Source: Variovorax ginsengisoli
GTDB lineage: Bacteria; Pseudomonadota; Gammaproteobacteria; Burkholderiales; Burkholderiaceae_C
DNA: 64,000 bases
NCBI RefSeq assembly: GCF_030486595.1
Contig: NZ_JAUJZH010000018.1
Location: 99,146-163,145 of the forward strand
Direction of reading: 5' to 3'
The notes under the pieces are model-generated. The model did no database searches and was not told where the DNA came from. It saw only the letters and a program-made list of their open reading frames with translations. Positions within the stretch are counted from its first letter, which is position 1. Each line of letters begins with the position of its first letter. Shown here piece by piece: positions 42,215 through 53,300 of this stretch. The position numbers and the translations under genes were made by a program.

Positions 42215-42892
42215 ATGCGCTTGCTACTGGTCGAAGACAGCGAACTCCTCGGAACAGCCATCCAGAAAGGCTTCGTTCGCTCCGGCTATGCGGTCGACTG
42301 GAGCCGCGGCGGCAAGGACGCACTGTCGGCCCTCGCATCCTGCGAGTACGACTGCGTGCTGCTCGACCTCGGGCTGCCGGACTTGGGCGGGGATATCCTG
42401 CTCAAGATCATCCGCTCGCGGGGCATCCCGGTGTCGGTGATCGTGGTCACGGCGCGGGGCAACATCCAGGACCGCGTCCGCCTGCTCGACATGGGTGCCG
42501 ACGACTACATGGTCAAGCCGCTCGACCTGGACGAGGTCGCTTCGCGCGTCCGGGCGGTGCTGCGCCGCGCGCCGGGCCGCGTGCCGACTTCGGGCGAGCC
42601 GGAGCACGGCCTGCTGAAGCTGTACCCGTCGCACCGCATGGCCACCTGGAACGGCAACGTCGTGCCGCTGACCAACAAGGAGTTCTGGTTGCTGGAGATC
42701 CTGGTGCGGCGCAAGAGCCAGGTGCTGTCCCGCTCCCAGCTGGAAGAGGCGCTCTACACCTTCGATGCGGAGGTAGAGAGCAATGCGGTCGAGGTCTACG
42801 TCCACTACCTGCGCCGCAAGTTCTCTCCGGAGCTGATCTTGACGGTGCGCGGCGTCGGCTACCAGCTGGGCCCCGAGCGCTGGGATGCATAG
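42215..42892 (+). CDS. OmpR-family response regulator, QseB/PmrA-like
   Basis: The 225-residue protein has a receiver (Asp51 in LLDLGLPDLGG, Lys in MVKPLDLDE) and a winged-helix domain (LTNKEFWLLEILVRRKSQVL, VEVYVHYLRRKFSP, TVRGVGYQLGP). The sequence type (MRLLLVEDSELLGTAI start) is that of the QseB/PmrA/TctD branch, which binds CTTAA-type direct repeats. AAGAGGG lies 6 bases before ATG. Its stop overlaps the kinase start by 8 bp. A CTTAAG-N5-CTTAAG box upstream of the peroxidase gene makes that gene the likely target. Confidence 0.93.
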   Translation: MRLLLVEDSELLGTAIQKGFVRSGYAVDWSRGGKDALSALASCEYDCVLLDLGLPDLGGDILLKIIRSRGIPVSVIVVTARGNIQDRVRLLDMGADDYMVKPLDLDEVASRVRAVLRRAPGRVPTSGEPEHGLLKLYPSHRMATWNGNVVPLTNKEFWLLEILVRRKSQVLSRSQLEEALYTFDAEVESNAVEVYVHYLRRKFSPELILTVRGVGYQLGPERWDA

Positions 42893-44315
42893 ACCGGGCG
42901 CTTCCTGGTCCTTGCGCCGTCGCGTCACGGCGATCGCGCTGTTCGTCTGCATCGCCACCCTGGTGGCCGGCGGCGCAGCGATGCACCGGGCCGATCAGCT
43001 CGCCGACCGGAACGTGTTGGACGCGCGGCTCGTTACGCTGGCACAGACGGTCCTTGCATTCGCCGCACACGAGATCGAGGAGGAGGGCCTCGAGCGCGGT
43101 CTGGTCGACACCGGCCGGGAGACCGAGCACACGCTCGGCGCGCGCTACCACTACCAGATATGGTCTCAGGACGGCAGGCTGCTGCATCGAAGCCGGCATG
43201 CACCCGAGCCTGCATCGATGCGGCCGCTGGGCGAACGGGGCTTCGGACAGGCGAAGGTAGGCGGCGAGGATTTCCGCACCTACACCGAAGCGGCTCCCAA
43301 GTCGGGCATGATCATCGAGATCGCGGAGCGCATGCGCGACCGCGAGTCGGCAGCCGGTATCACCACCGGGTACTTCCTGGCCTTCCTGGCCGCGCCCCTG
43401 GTACTGATCCTCCTGAGCACCTGGTGGTTCCTGAATCGCGCGCTTCGCTCAGTCGATAGCTACGCGACCCAACTGCGGGAGCGCCACACGCTCGACCTGA
43501 CCGAGCTGGACGAAGCGCATCCGCCGGCCGAGCTCAAGCCGATGGTCGATTCGATCAACGGATTGTTCGGACGCTTCCGGCAGGCCTTGTCGGTCGAGCG
43601 CGAGTTCACGGCCATCGCCGCGCACGAGATGCGCACGCCGCTCGCAGGCCTGCGCGCCCAGGCCCAACTGGCCATCACCTTGGCGAATTCGCCCCAGGAG
43701 CTGTCGACCTCGCTGCGCGGGTTGATGGCCGGCATCGACCAGGCCACCTACCTGCTGGACCGGCTGCTCGACCTTGCCCGCGTCGACAGCCTGGCCGTGG
43801 CCGGCGGCCACGCGCCCGATCGGGTGAAACTGGAGGAGGTCTACCGCAACGTGATGTGCGAGCTCGGTCCGGTGGCCTCGCAACGCGATCTCCTGCTGAT
43901 GGCGCGCTTCGAGGTCGACGAGCTGCTTGTCGTCGAGCTCGGGCTGCACATGCTGCTGCACAACCTGATCGTCAACGCAATCCGCTACACGCCCGCGGGG
44001 GGCCGCATCGAAGTCGCGAGCGCGCTCGGTCCCCAGTCAGTCCTGATCACGGTCGACGATTCGGGGCCGGGGATTCCGGCCACCCGGCATGCGGATGCCT
44101 TCCAGCGCTTCAACCGCCTTGGCCGCCGAGACACGCACGGGGTCGGGCTCGGACTGGCGATCGTGCAGGCTGTCGCGCAGGCGCACAACGCGGTGGTGCA
44201 CCTGCTGGAGTCGCCGCTAGGCGGCCTGCGGGCCGAGGTACGGTTTCCCGCAACGGCTCACATCTGCCGTGCGGCCCTGCGCAAGGTGGAGGTCACCGGG
44301 TCCAGCAGGTACTGA
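42885..44315 (+). CDS. QseC/PmrB-type membrane sensor histidine kinase
   Basis: The 476-residue protein has two membrane helices (about 12-32 and 162-184) around a periplasmic sensor region of about 130 residues, a HAMP-like linker, HisKA with His247 (IAAHEMRTPLAG) and HATPase (LLHNLIVNAIRYTP, DDSGPGIP, GVGLGLAIVQAV). It is translated with the overlapping regulator gene and should be its cognate kinase. Its 3' end overlaps the converging HlyD gene by 58 bp, so transcription of one runs against the other. The signal is unknown. Confidence 0.93.
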   Translation: MHRPGASWSLRRRVTAIALFVCIATLVAGGAAMHRADQLADRNVLDARLVTLAQTVLAFAAHEIEEEGLERGLVDTGRETEHTLGARYHYQIWSQDGRLLHRSRHAPEPASMRPLGERGFGQAKVGGEDFRTYTEAAPKSGMIIEIAERMRDRESAAGITTGYFLAFLAAPLVLILLSTWWFLNRALRSVDSYATQLRERHTLDLTELDEAHPPAELKPMVDSINGLFGRFRQALSVEREFTAIAAHEMRTPLAGLRAQAQLAITLANSPQELSTSLRGLMAGIDQATYLLDRLLDLARVDSLAVAGGHAPDRVKLEEVYRNVMCELGPVASQRDLLLMARFEVDELLVVELGLHMLLHNLIVNAIRYTPAGGRIEVASALGPQSVLITVDDSGPGIPATRHADAFQRFNRLGRRDTHGVGLGLAIVQAVAQAHNAVVHLLESPLGGLRAEVRFPATAHICRAALRKVEVTGSSRY

Positions 44316-45601
44316 AGCGCTGTCTGGAAGCCGCCGTCGATGTAGACCTCCGCCGGCATGCCGGCCTGCATCTTGAGGTCGCCGACCGCCTTCACCGATT
44401 CGGGGTCCGCGAGGATCGAGACGCTGTAGTAGGGCATCTGCGTGACCTTGTCGACGAAGCGGTCGCCCGAGAGATAGGTTACCTTGCCGGTGACCATCGT
44501 CGCGTTGCGGTACTTGAAGGCGGTGAACTTGATGCGGGCGTGCTGGCCGACCAGCACGTTGTTCACTTCCTCAGGCCGGATCTGGGCCTCGATCATCAAA
44601 GCGGTGTTGCTCGGCACGATCTCGGCGATCGCCTCGCCGGGCCGCACGACCGAACCGGGTGAAGTGAACTTCAGGTCAATGATCTCCCCCGATGCAGGCG
44701 CGAGCACGACCTGGCGGGTCGTCGCATCGTCCGACTTGCGCAACTCCTGTTCTATTTCGCTGACACGCGCGACGGTCGTCTTCAGCTGGTCGCTGGCGGA
44801 GCGCAGGTATTCGTTGACGATCGAATTGCTCTTGATGTCCGCGTCGATGAGGCGCCCATGGCCGCGCGCGAGTTCGGAACGTCGCTCTTCCAGCTTCGAG
44901 GTGTAGTCGGCCACCGACGCTTCCATCTGGTTGATCCGGGCGGTCGACACGAAGCCCTCTCGCACCAAGTCGCGGTTGGCCTCGAGGTCGCGTTGCTGCA
45001 GCGCGAGCGACTCCCGCGCCCGCGCGCCTTGCGCCTCCAGCGCGGCGATCTCGCGCTGGACGTTGTGGCGCAGCTGCTTCATCAGTGCGAGTTCGCTGTG
45101 CAGCGAATGCTGGCGTGCGGCGAACAGGCCGGCCTCCTTCGCCATCGCATCCTGCAGCCGCGGGTCCTTGCGGCCTTCGGCCTGCAGCCCTTCGGAAAAC
45201 ACCAGGCGCGCGGCCCGGCGGTGCTCGGCATCGAGCCGCTCCAGCGTCGTGCGTTCCACGGCCAGACGGTAGGTCAGGCGGTTGCGGTCCGCATCGACGC
45301 CGACGTCGCCCATGATGATGAGCGGCTCTCCTTCCTTGACAACCTGGCCGTCGCGAACGAGCACCTGGCGCACAATGCCGCCTTCCAAATGCTGCACCGG
45401 ACGCCGGTTCAGGTCGACCTTGACGTGGGCGGGCGCGACCACCGCCATGGCGAGCGGCGCCCACCCGATCCAGGCACCGAGCGGGACGACGATGCCCAGC
45501 ACGGTGAACAGGCCGCCGCGAACCAGCCCTCGCACCTGCTGCTCGGTGGTCCTGCGGCGCGGCGCCTTGCCGGCGGATGGAAACGCTTGTGGGTGTGTCA
45601 T
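44258..45601 (-). CDS. Type I secretion membrane fusion protein, HlyD/PrtE family
   Basis: The 447-residue protein has a short cytoplasmic start, one membrane helix (about 35-55, LFTVLGIVVPLGAWIGWAPL), a biotinyl-lipoyl-like strand pair (VNLNRRP-type region seen as KVDLNRRPVQHLEGG), a long coiled coil (about 120-290) and a C-terminal barrel (VNNVLVGQHARIKFTAF). It bridges the ABC exporter and the TolC-like pore. GGAGG lies 9 bases before the chosen ATG; an ATG 18 bases upstream overlaps the exporter stop. It is the last gene of the peroxidase-exporter unit. Confidence 0.95.
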   Translation of the reverse strand: MTHPQAFPSAGKAPRRRTTEQQVRGLVRGGLFTVLGIVVPLGAWIGWAPLAMAVVAPAHVKVDLNRRPVQHLEGGIVRQVLVRDGQVVKEGEPLIIMGDVGVDADRNRLTYRLAVERTTLERLDAEHRRAARLVFSEGLQAEGRKDPRLQDAMAKEAGLFAARQHSLHSELALMKQLRHNVQREIAALEAQGARARESLALQQRDLEANRDLVREGFVSTARINQMEASVADYTSKLEERRSELARGHGRLIDADIKSNSIVNEYLRSASDQLKTTVARVSEIEQELRKSDDATTRQVVLAPASGEIIDLKFTSPGSVVRPGEAIAEIVPSNTALMIEAQIRPEEVNNVLVGQHARIKFTAFKYRNATMVTGKVTYLSGDRFVDKVTQMPYYSVSILADPESVKAVGDLKMQAGMPAEVYIDGGFQTALQYLLDPVTSTLRRAARQM

Positions 45602-45615
45602 GAATTCCCGCCTCC

Positions 45616-47298
45616 TCATGCAGCTCGCTCGACGAGCGCTGCCTGCGCCACCTTCTGCATCGATCGCATCACCTCGGCGGCCGGACCGAACTGCTTCACA
45701 TGGCCGCCCTCCAGAATGAGGATCTTGTCGACGTGCGCGATCAGAGACGGGCGATGCGTGACGACGATCGACGTGACGCCTTCGGCGCGCATGCCGCTCA
45801 GCGCGCGGGCGAGAGCGATCTCGCCTTCCGAGTCGAGGCTGGCGTTCGGCTCGTCAAGCACCAGCAGCCGCACGTCGCCATGCATCGCGCGAGCCAGTGC
45901 GATGCGCTGTCGCTGGCCCGGCGACAGGCGCGTCCCGCCGTCGCCGATCGGCGTGTCGTAGCCATTGGGCAGTTGCACGATCATGTCGTGGGCATTGGCG
46001 CGCCTGGCCGCTGTGATCACCGCCTCCGCATCGGGCTGCTCGAGGCGGCCGATGTTGTCGGCGACCGTGCCGTCGAACAGCTCGACATCCTGCGGCACGT
46101 AGCCGATCCATGGACCGAGTTCAGGCCGCGACCAGGTCGAGAGCTCGGTGCCGTCGAGGCGGATGCTGCCGATGGTCGGTGGCCAGATCCCGGTCAGGAG
46201 ACGGGCCAGCGTCGATTTGCCCGCACCGCTCGGGCCGATGATCGCCAGCGCCTCGCCAGCCGCCAGATGGAGCGACACCCCCGAGAGCAGCAGCTTCTCC
46301 ATGCCCGGCGGGCGGAAGGAAACGCCATCCACCCGCAGATGACCGACCGGACGCGGCAGCGACATGCGCGGCTCGGCCTTGCCGAAGTGTTCGCAGAGAT
46401 CCCGCAGGCGCCTGTAGGCCGAGCGCGCCTCGTTCAGCACGCGCCAGCTGCCAACGATCTGCTCCACCGGCTGCAAGGCCCGGCCCAGCAGGACGGTGGT
46501 GGCGATCATGACGCCCGCCGAAGCGGCCTGCGTGAGCACCAGGTAGGCACCGATCGACATCATCATGACCTGTACCGCCTGGCGCAGGAAGCGCGAGGCG
46601 GCGCTGAAGCTCACGCTCGCACTGCTGGTGCTTCCCTGGAGCGCCAGGGCCTCGTCCTGCTGCTTGCGCCAGCGTCCGAGCAGCCGCTCGGTCATGCCCA
46701 TGGCCTGCAGCACCTCGGCATTGCGGAGCGACCCCTCGACATAGCGCGAAGCCTGCCGGGTTTCCTTCTGCACTGCATCCAGCATCTTCCGGTTCATGCG
46801 GTCGTTGAGCCAGGCCAGCGCCAGCATCAACGTGGCGGCGACGGCGGCACCCCAGCCGAGCGCCGGATGGAAGAGGGCGATGACGCCCACATACACGACG
46901 ATCCAGGGCGCATCCATCAGCGCCGTCAGTCCGTTGGCCGAGAACAGGCCGCGCAGCGTGGCCACGTCGCGCATTGCATCCGGCCGCGCGTTGAGCGGCG
47001 AGCGTGCCGCCGCCGCCACCACGGCGTGCACCACCGGGGGGGACAGTCGCTCGTCGACGATGTTGCCAAGCAGGTTCTGCAGCCGCAGCCGCACGTAGTC
47101 GAGCACGAACAGGATCACCAGTGCGGAGCCGACACCCAGCAGCAGCACCCACAGTGTCTCGCGGCTGTTGGTCGGGAGCACCCGGTCGAACACCTGCAGC
47201 ATGAAGAGCGCCGGTACCAGGTACAGCAGGTTGATGACGAATGAAAAGAGCGTCAGGTGAAGAAGCAGCGGCTTCAGCTCGGTCCAGATCGGCTTCAC
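45616..47298 (-). CDS. Type I secretion ABC transporter, PrtD-like
   Basis: The 560-residue protein has a six-helix membrane domain (about 15-300) without an N-terminal peptidase-like domain, and an ATPase domain with Walker A GPSGAGKSTLARLL, signature LSPGQRQRIALARA, Walker B LLVLDEPNASLDSEGE and H-loop VVTHRPS. It is the inner-membrane exporter for the RTX peroxidase. The start is GTG with CCGGAGGAGAC upstream, the same extended ribosome site as both leader micro-ORFs. A perfect palindrome lies between it and the peroxidase gene. Confidence 0.95.
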   Translation of the reverse strand: MKPIWTELKPLLLHLTLFSFVINLLYLVPALFMLQVFDRVLPTNSRETLWVLLLGVGSALVILFVLDYVRLRLQNLLGNIVDERLSPPVVHAVVAAAARSPLNARPDAMRDVATLRGLFSANGLTALMDAPWIVVYVGVIALFHPALGWGAAVAATLMLALAWLNDRMNRKMLDAVQKETRQASRYVEGSLRNAEVLQAMGMTERLLGRWRKQQDEALALQGSTSSASVSFSAASRFLRQAVQVMMMSIGAYLVLTQAASAGVMIATTVLLGRALQPVEQIVGSWRVLNEARSAYRRLRDLCEHFGKAEPRMSLPRPVGHLRVDGVSFRPPGMEKLLLSGVSLHLAAGEALAIIGPSGAGKSTLARLLTGIWPPTIGSIRLDGTELSTWSRPELGPWIGYVPQDVELFDGTVADNIGRLEQPDAEAVITAARRANAHDMIVQLPNGYDTPIGDGGTRLSPGQRQRIALARAMHGDVRLLVLDEPNASLDSEGEIALARALSGMRAEGVTSIVVTHRPSLIAHVDKILILEGGHVKQFGPAAEVMRSMQKVAQAALVERAA

Positions 47299-47320
47299 AG
47301 TGGGTCTCCTCCGGTTATGC

Positions 47321-47348
47321 AGGGCAAGACGCGCGCGCGTCTTGCCCT
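47321..47348. other. Perfect 28-bp palindrome between peroxidase and exporter genes
   Basis: AGGGCAAGACGCGC is followed at once by its exact reverse complement, giving a stem of at least 12 bp with a minimal loop. It lies 33 bp after the peroxidase stop and 22 bp before the exporter start. No T tract follows on the minus strand, so it may be a partial terminator or an RNA stabiliser setting a high substrate-to-exporter ratio. Confidence 0.8.
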
Positions 47349-47381
47349 GTCCTCCTCACTTCCTCTTTTTCCCTTGCCCGA

Positions 47382-50300
47382 TCATGCGAAGTCGAAGTTG
47401 GCTGCCACTACCGTGGCGTTGGCTGTGAAGGTGCCGATCAGTACCAACTCTGCGGCCGATAGCTCGCCCCCGCCGGCCTGCGTCCACTGCCAAAGCGAGA
47501 AACTGTCGCCGTTGGTGTCGTTGACGACGAGCAGCGCATCCTCGCCGTTGGCCGCCGTGATGGCGAACTCCGCGTTGAACGCGGCCGCCACAGCTGCCGC
47601 ATTGCCGAGGTTGGCCGTTGTCACGCCTTCGCCATTCGCACCGGTAAGGAGCAGCGCCTCGATGTCGCCGTTGCCCTGGCCGACGGTCGCGTTCACCGCG
47701 CCGCCCCCGCCGTTGCCGCTGGCGAAAAGGAAGTTGTCGTTGCTGTTGCCGTCGTCCCAGGCGGTGTTGAGCGCGCCGGCGAACTCGACGCGGTCGTCGC
47801 CTGCCGCCGTCGGCCCGTTGGCGTCGAAGTTGGTCACCACGTCCCCGAACTCGTTGACGGCGCTGAAGCGGAAGATGTCCTGCACGTTGTCGTTGCCTGC
47901 TCCAGAGTTGAGGATGTCCGCACCGACCCCGCCGATGATGATGTCCCCGCCCGCACCTCCGTTGATGGTGTCGTTGCCGTCCCCGCCGATCAGCGTGTTG
48001 GCGCCTGCGTTGCCGGTGATGTTGTCGCCGCCGGTGCCGCCGGTCACGTTCAGGATGCTGGCGATCGAGGTGAAGCCCGACGCCGCGCCCGTCAGGAGGT
48101 TGACGGTGACCGGCGTCGCGGACGTGCCGTACGACAGCGTGTCGGCGTTGCCGCCAAGATTGGCGGTGATCGACTCCACGCCGGTGACGGTGCCGCCTTC
48201 AAAGCCGGTGATGACGCCGTTGTAGACCACGTCCAGCACGTCGTTGTTGGCGACGCCCGTGATGTTCAGCGTGTCGTTGCCGGCGCCGCCAATGATGGTG
48301 TCGGCCCCGCCGCCGATCGTGTAGTTGAAGGTGTCGTTGCCGCCGCCACCGTTGAGCACGTTCGCCGCCGTGCTGCCGGTGATGGTGTCGCCTCCGGTGC
48401 CGCCGGTGAAGTTCTCGATGCCGATCAGGACGTCGGAGTTGCCGGCGTTGTTCCCCGAACCACCCACCACGATCGGAGCCGCACCGCCGAGGTTCACCGT
48501 GAGTGCCGCCGCGTAGGCTGTGTAGTTGGCCGTGTCGCTGTCGGCGCCGCCGTCGAGGGTGTCGCGCACGTTGTCCACCGTGGCGTTCAGCGTGTCATTG
48601 CCGGCGCCGCCGGTGAGCACGTTCGCGGCGGTGCTGCCGGTCAGCGAATCGGCGAAGCCACTGCCGGTGAGGTTCTCGAAGTTCGAGATCGTGTCGCTGC
48701 CTGCGCCGCCGGTGGCCTGCGCGCCAGCGATGGCGAGCGACACCGCCACGCCCGCCGTCGCGGTGGCATAGCTTAGCGTGTCGGCACCGCCGAGCCCGTT
48801 CAGCACGTTGTTGCCCGCATTGCCGCTGATGACGTTCGCGCCAGCATTGCCAGTGCCGTTGATGTTGCCCGCCCCGGTCAGCACCAGGTTCTCGACGTCG
48901 GCGTCGGTCAGGGTGAAGGTCACGCTGGCCTGTACCGTGTCCAGTCCGCCGCCTGCGCCCTCGGCCACGGTGTCGGTCGTGCTGTCCACCACGTAGGTGT
49001 CGTCTCCCAGGCCACCGGCCATCGCGTCGTTGCCCGCCCCGCCGTCCAGCAAGTCGTTGCCGTCGCCGCCGTTGAGCGTGTCGTTCCCGATGCCGCCAAG
49101 CAGCGTGTCGCCGTCGTCCCCGCCATTCAGCGTGTCGTTGCCGTCGCCACCGTCGAGCAGGTCGAGGCCCAGGCCGCCATTGAGCGTGTCGTTGCCGGCC
49201 AGGCCGCTCAGCGTGTCTGCGAGGTCGCCGCCACTGATCACGTTGTTGAGCGCGTTGCCGGTGCCGACGAACTGGTCGGCATCGACCCCCGTGTACGTCA
49301 GGTTCTCGACGTTGGCGATAGCGGCGAGCGAGAAGGTGGCCAGCTCGGTCTGGATCTCGTCGGTGCCGGCTGCGGCCGCCTCAACCACTACGTCGCCCAC
49401 ATCGTCCACGATGTAGGTGTCGTTGCCGCCCAGGCCGACCATGGTGTCGGCGTCGACACCGCCGTCGAGCACGTCGTTGTCGCCGGCGCCGGAGCCGCCG
49501 ACCAGGAGGTCGTCGCCGATGCCGCCGCTGAGCGTGTTGTCGCCGGTGCCGCCGAAGATCAGGTCGTTGCCGCTGCCACCGGTGATCACGTCGTCCGTGC
49601 CGTTCTCGCCCGCGACGAAGTTGTTGACCGACGAGGCCGTGAGGTCGATCGTGCGTGCTCCGGTCGCATCGGCCCGGCTGATCAGGTAGTCGTCCACGCC
49701 GAGCAGGTAGCCCTCGAAGACGCCGTCGCTGAAGTTGATGCGCTCGACGCCCGTGCCGGCAGTGCCCCCGGTGTAGTGGCCCGCGACCGTCACCGATTGC
49801 CCGTTGAAGTTGATGACCAGGCTTCCGGTGGCCGTGCCGGTGTTGTTGTCGGCCGCGTTCAGGCCGGTGATCGGGTTGAGCGTTCCGAGGACCGGATCGA
49901 GCACACCCGGCAGGATCACGATGCGGTCGGCCGTGCCGCCGCTGGTCGCGTTGACCGGCTCGTTGATGGTGTCGGTGCCATCGGCGAGGCCGAAGGAGTA
50001 GGTGTCGTCGCCGAGTCCGCCGTTCAGGGTGTCGGTGCCGACCCCGCCGACTAGCGTGTCGTTTCCGGCGCCGCCATTGAGCGTGTCGTTGCCCGCACCG
50101 CCGATCAGCACGTCGTTGCCGCCGTTGCCGTTGAGCGTGTCGTTGCCGCCGAAGCCCAGCAGCAGGTCGTCGCCCGGCCCGCCATCGAGCGTGTCGTTGC
50201 CGTTGGTGCCCGCGACGATGCCGAGGGTGGCGTCGAGGAACTGCAGCCGCTCGATGCCGCTCAGCGTGTCGGTGCCTTCTATCGGATCAATTCCGACGTC

Positions 50301-53300
50301 GGTGACTGTGAGCCTGCCGTCGGCAGTGGTGCCGAAAGAGTAGTTGGCCAGCGGCCCCAGGTACCGGACGGTGTCGATGTCGGCGACGGCATCCGCGTCG
50401 GACTTGATCGAGCGCACGATCGCGAGTTGGCCGGGATTGATCGTGCCCGCGAACATGGCGTTCACCAGCGTCTTCATACTGCTGTGAAGCGCGGTCGGGG
50501 TACCGGTGTGGTTGGGATCATTGGCCGCGAACACGCCGATCTGCACGTCGAGCCACTTGTCGCCGTCGATGATGTCGTCGCCGCCACGGCCCATGATGAT
50601 GTCGCTGCCATCGCCGCCGAGGATGATGTCGCCCGCGATGTAGCTGGTGACGCCCGCGCCGAGCACTGCCTGAAGTCCGGCGATGCGGGCGATGCCTGCG
50701 GCATCGAGCCGGCTGCCTGTGAAGCCTTCGGTGCCGCCTTGCGCGAAGGGGAGGCGCTCGTCGGCAATGGTGTCGGCGCCGGTCAGCACGTCGTTGAAGC
50801 GTGAGCCCGAGAGGCCTTCGACCGATTCATAGCCGTCCTGCGTGGCGTTCACCGGTGGGTTCGGGTTCTCGTCAAACACGATGGCCCGCGTCAGGTCGGC
50901 ATCCACGCCGAAGGTATTGTCCTTGTAGGTCACCCAGTCCCATCCGGACATGCCGGCCAGCTTGCCGCGGCCGGGGCTGCCGACCATGATGTCGTCGCCA
51001 CCCTCGGCGATGAACTCGTCGAAGCCGCCGTCGCCCAGGAACACGTCGTGGCCCACGATGGCGTCGGCCGCGAAGATTTCATCGAAGCTGTCGCCGGGCG
51101 CACCGTCGAAGGTGCCGGTCTCGATCCAGTCGTCGCCTTCGTTGCCGAGGATGCGCTCTGCGTTCTTGCTGCCCAGGATGAAGTCGTTCCCCTGTCCGGC
51201 GAACACTTCAGAACCGGCGTCGGTGCCCAGCACGATGAAGTCCTGGCCGTCGCCGCCCATGATCAGGTCCAGGCCGGGGCCGCCGTGCACAACGTCGTTG
51301 CCGGCGCCGGCCTTGATGTTGTCGTCGCCGCCGAGGTCGCGCACGATGTCGTCGCCGGCACCTGCATTGATGATGTCGTTGCCGGCGCCGCCTTCGAGGT
51401 TGTCGTTGCCGCCGTCGCCGTGGATCGTGTCGTCGCCTTCGCTTGCGATGATGATGTCGTTGCCTTCGGTGCCGCCCAGGGTCACGTGCTGGTCGCCGGT
51501 GTAGCGCAGGTAATTCGTGTCGGGCCCGACCGTCGCCGGGTTGTTGCGGATCACCAGCGGCGTGAGGATGCTGCCGCCGACCGGGTCGGTACCGAGGTTG
51601 TCGGCGCTTTCATCGGCAAGCGTAAGCGGGTCGTCGACGAGGATGCCGTCCGCGCCCGCGGTCTCCGCCAGGCCCGGGTTGTATTGCTGGGTGCGATCGA
51701 TCTCCAGGATCAGGCCCGGCGTCGAGAACACGTCCGACGGCAGGTGCGTCGCGTTGGTGTTGGTCATGATCATCTCGGCGAAGGAGTTGTTCTCCATCTC
51801 GCCGAAGAGGTGCAGGCCGTCGAGCCGCTGCAGGTAGTAGAAGCGGTCGCCGTTCTGCAGGCTCTCCATCTGGTTCTCGAACACGAAGTTGAACGTCGAG
51901 CCGAGCATGCCGCCGAAGGGAAGAATCTTCTCGGCCAGGCCGCCGATCCACAGGTCGACATTGTTCAGGCCTCCGAGGGCATTGGCGGAACCGTAGGCGC
52001 CGGTGCCGTTGAGGAAGTCTTCCGCATCCGCGGGCACGGCAAGGCCACCGACCGATACGCCGGTGATGATCGTCATGGCCGCATCGCGCTTGCCTTCGAT
52101 CGTGGTCTGCGTCGTGATCAACGCATGGTTGCCGTAGGCCGCGACGAAATTGATGATCGATGCCTCGTGCTTGAGGTTGCCGGCGAAGTCGACCCAGCTG
52201 TCGTAGGGCCGCAGCTCCGCTGCGTTGTTGGTCGCGTTGTAGAACTGGGCACGCGCCGCGTTGAGCGAGGGCACGCCGGTGTCGCGGCCACGCGCGAGGT
52301 TGATGGTCGCCAGGTCGAGCGGCAGGCCCAGCAGGTTGTTGCGCAGGGCGCTGGTGACGAACTCGTCGATCTCGTTGCCGACCTGCCGCGTCATGCCGCG
52401 GATGATCGCGCCGGCGGCGATGTCGTCGGTGATCGCGTGTTCCGCATCGAAGGCGACCGGGTTGAGGAAGCCTTCGATCAGGCCGATGTTCTGCGGATTG
52501 AAACTCGGGTCGAAGCGGTCGATCGATTCGGTGAGCATGGAATGGCCGAAGCGGTACACCACATGCGCGAACTCGGCGACGATCGACGGATCGATCGTCA
52601 CGTCGAAGCCGTCGGGCACGACGAAGGGATTGATCTGCGGCTGGATCTTGCGCGCGAACTCCTCGAACACCAGGTGCTGGTACTGCATCTCGGTGGTGAA
52701 CTTGGCCGACTGGAACAGGCGTTCGCCGTCCCAGACCAGCGTGCTCAGGTCGGCAGGCAGGGAAGTCACGTCCGTGGCCAGCCATTCATTGAGGAAGGCG
52801 AGGTCGCCGCCGGCGGCGGTCGACAGGATAACTTCCTTGTTGTGCTCGACCATGCGGTTGTGCTCGGCATGGAACACATGGTGAACCGCGGTGAGGCCGA
52901 TGTTCTCGTTCACGCGGCCGTCGCCGGCGATGAAGTGGGCATCGAGCAGTTCGTTGTCGTACTCGGTGTCGCCGTTGCCGGGATTTCCCAGGCCGATGGT
53001 GATGTCGCCATCGGCGATCTTGCCGATCGGCACGGCTTCGTGCGCGATGTCGGCCAGGAAGGCGTGCCCGGTGCGCAGCGCGGACACGTTGGTCGGATTG
53101 ACAGGACTGCCCGGCGTGCCGGAGGCGACGACGTCGTCGGCCGTGTTCGGAATGCCGTCGACGCCGATGCCGGTGATGACCTGTGCGTAGCCCGAGGCGT
53201 TCGGAATGAAGTTGCCGTACTGGTCGGTCCTGAGCAGGGGCACGCTGCCCACGTCGAAGTCCGTCAATTGGATGCCCAGCATCAGGGCTTGTGTCTTGAC

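Noticed and set aside
47382..51480. Repeat array that at first sight resembles a CRISPR or satellite
   Set aside because: The repeats are in frame, have a 27-base period and encode RTX nonapeptides; there are no constant repeats with unique spacers.
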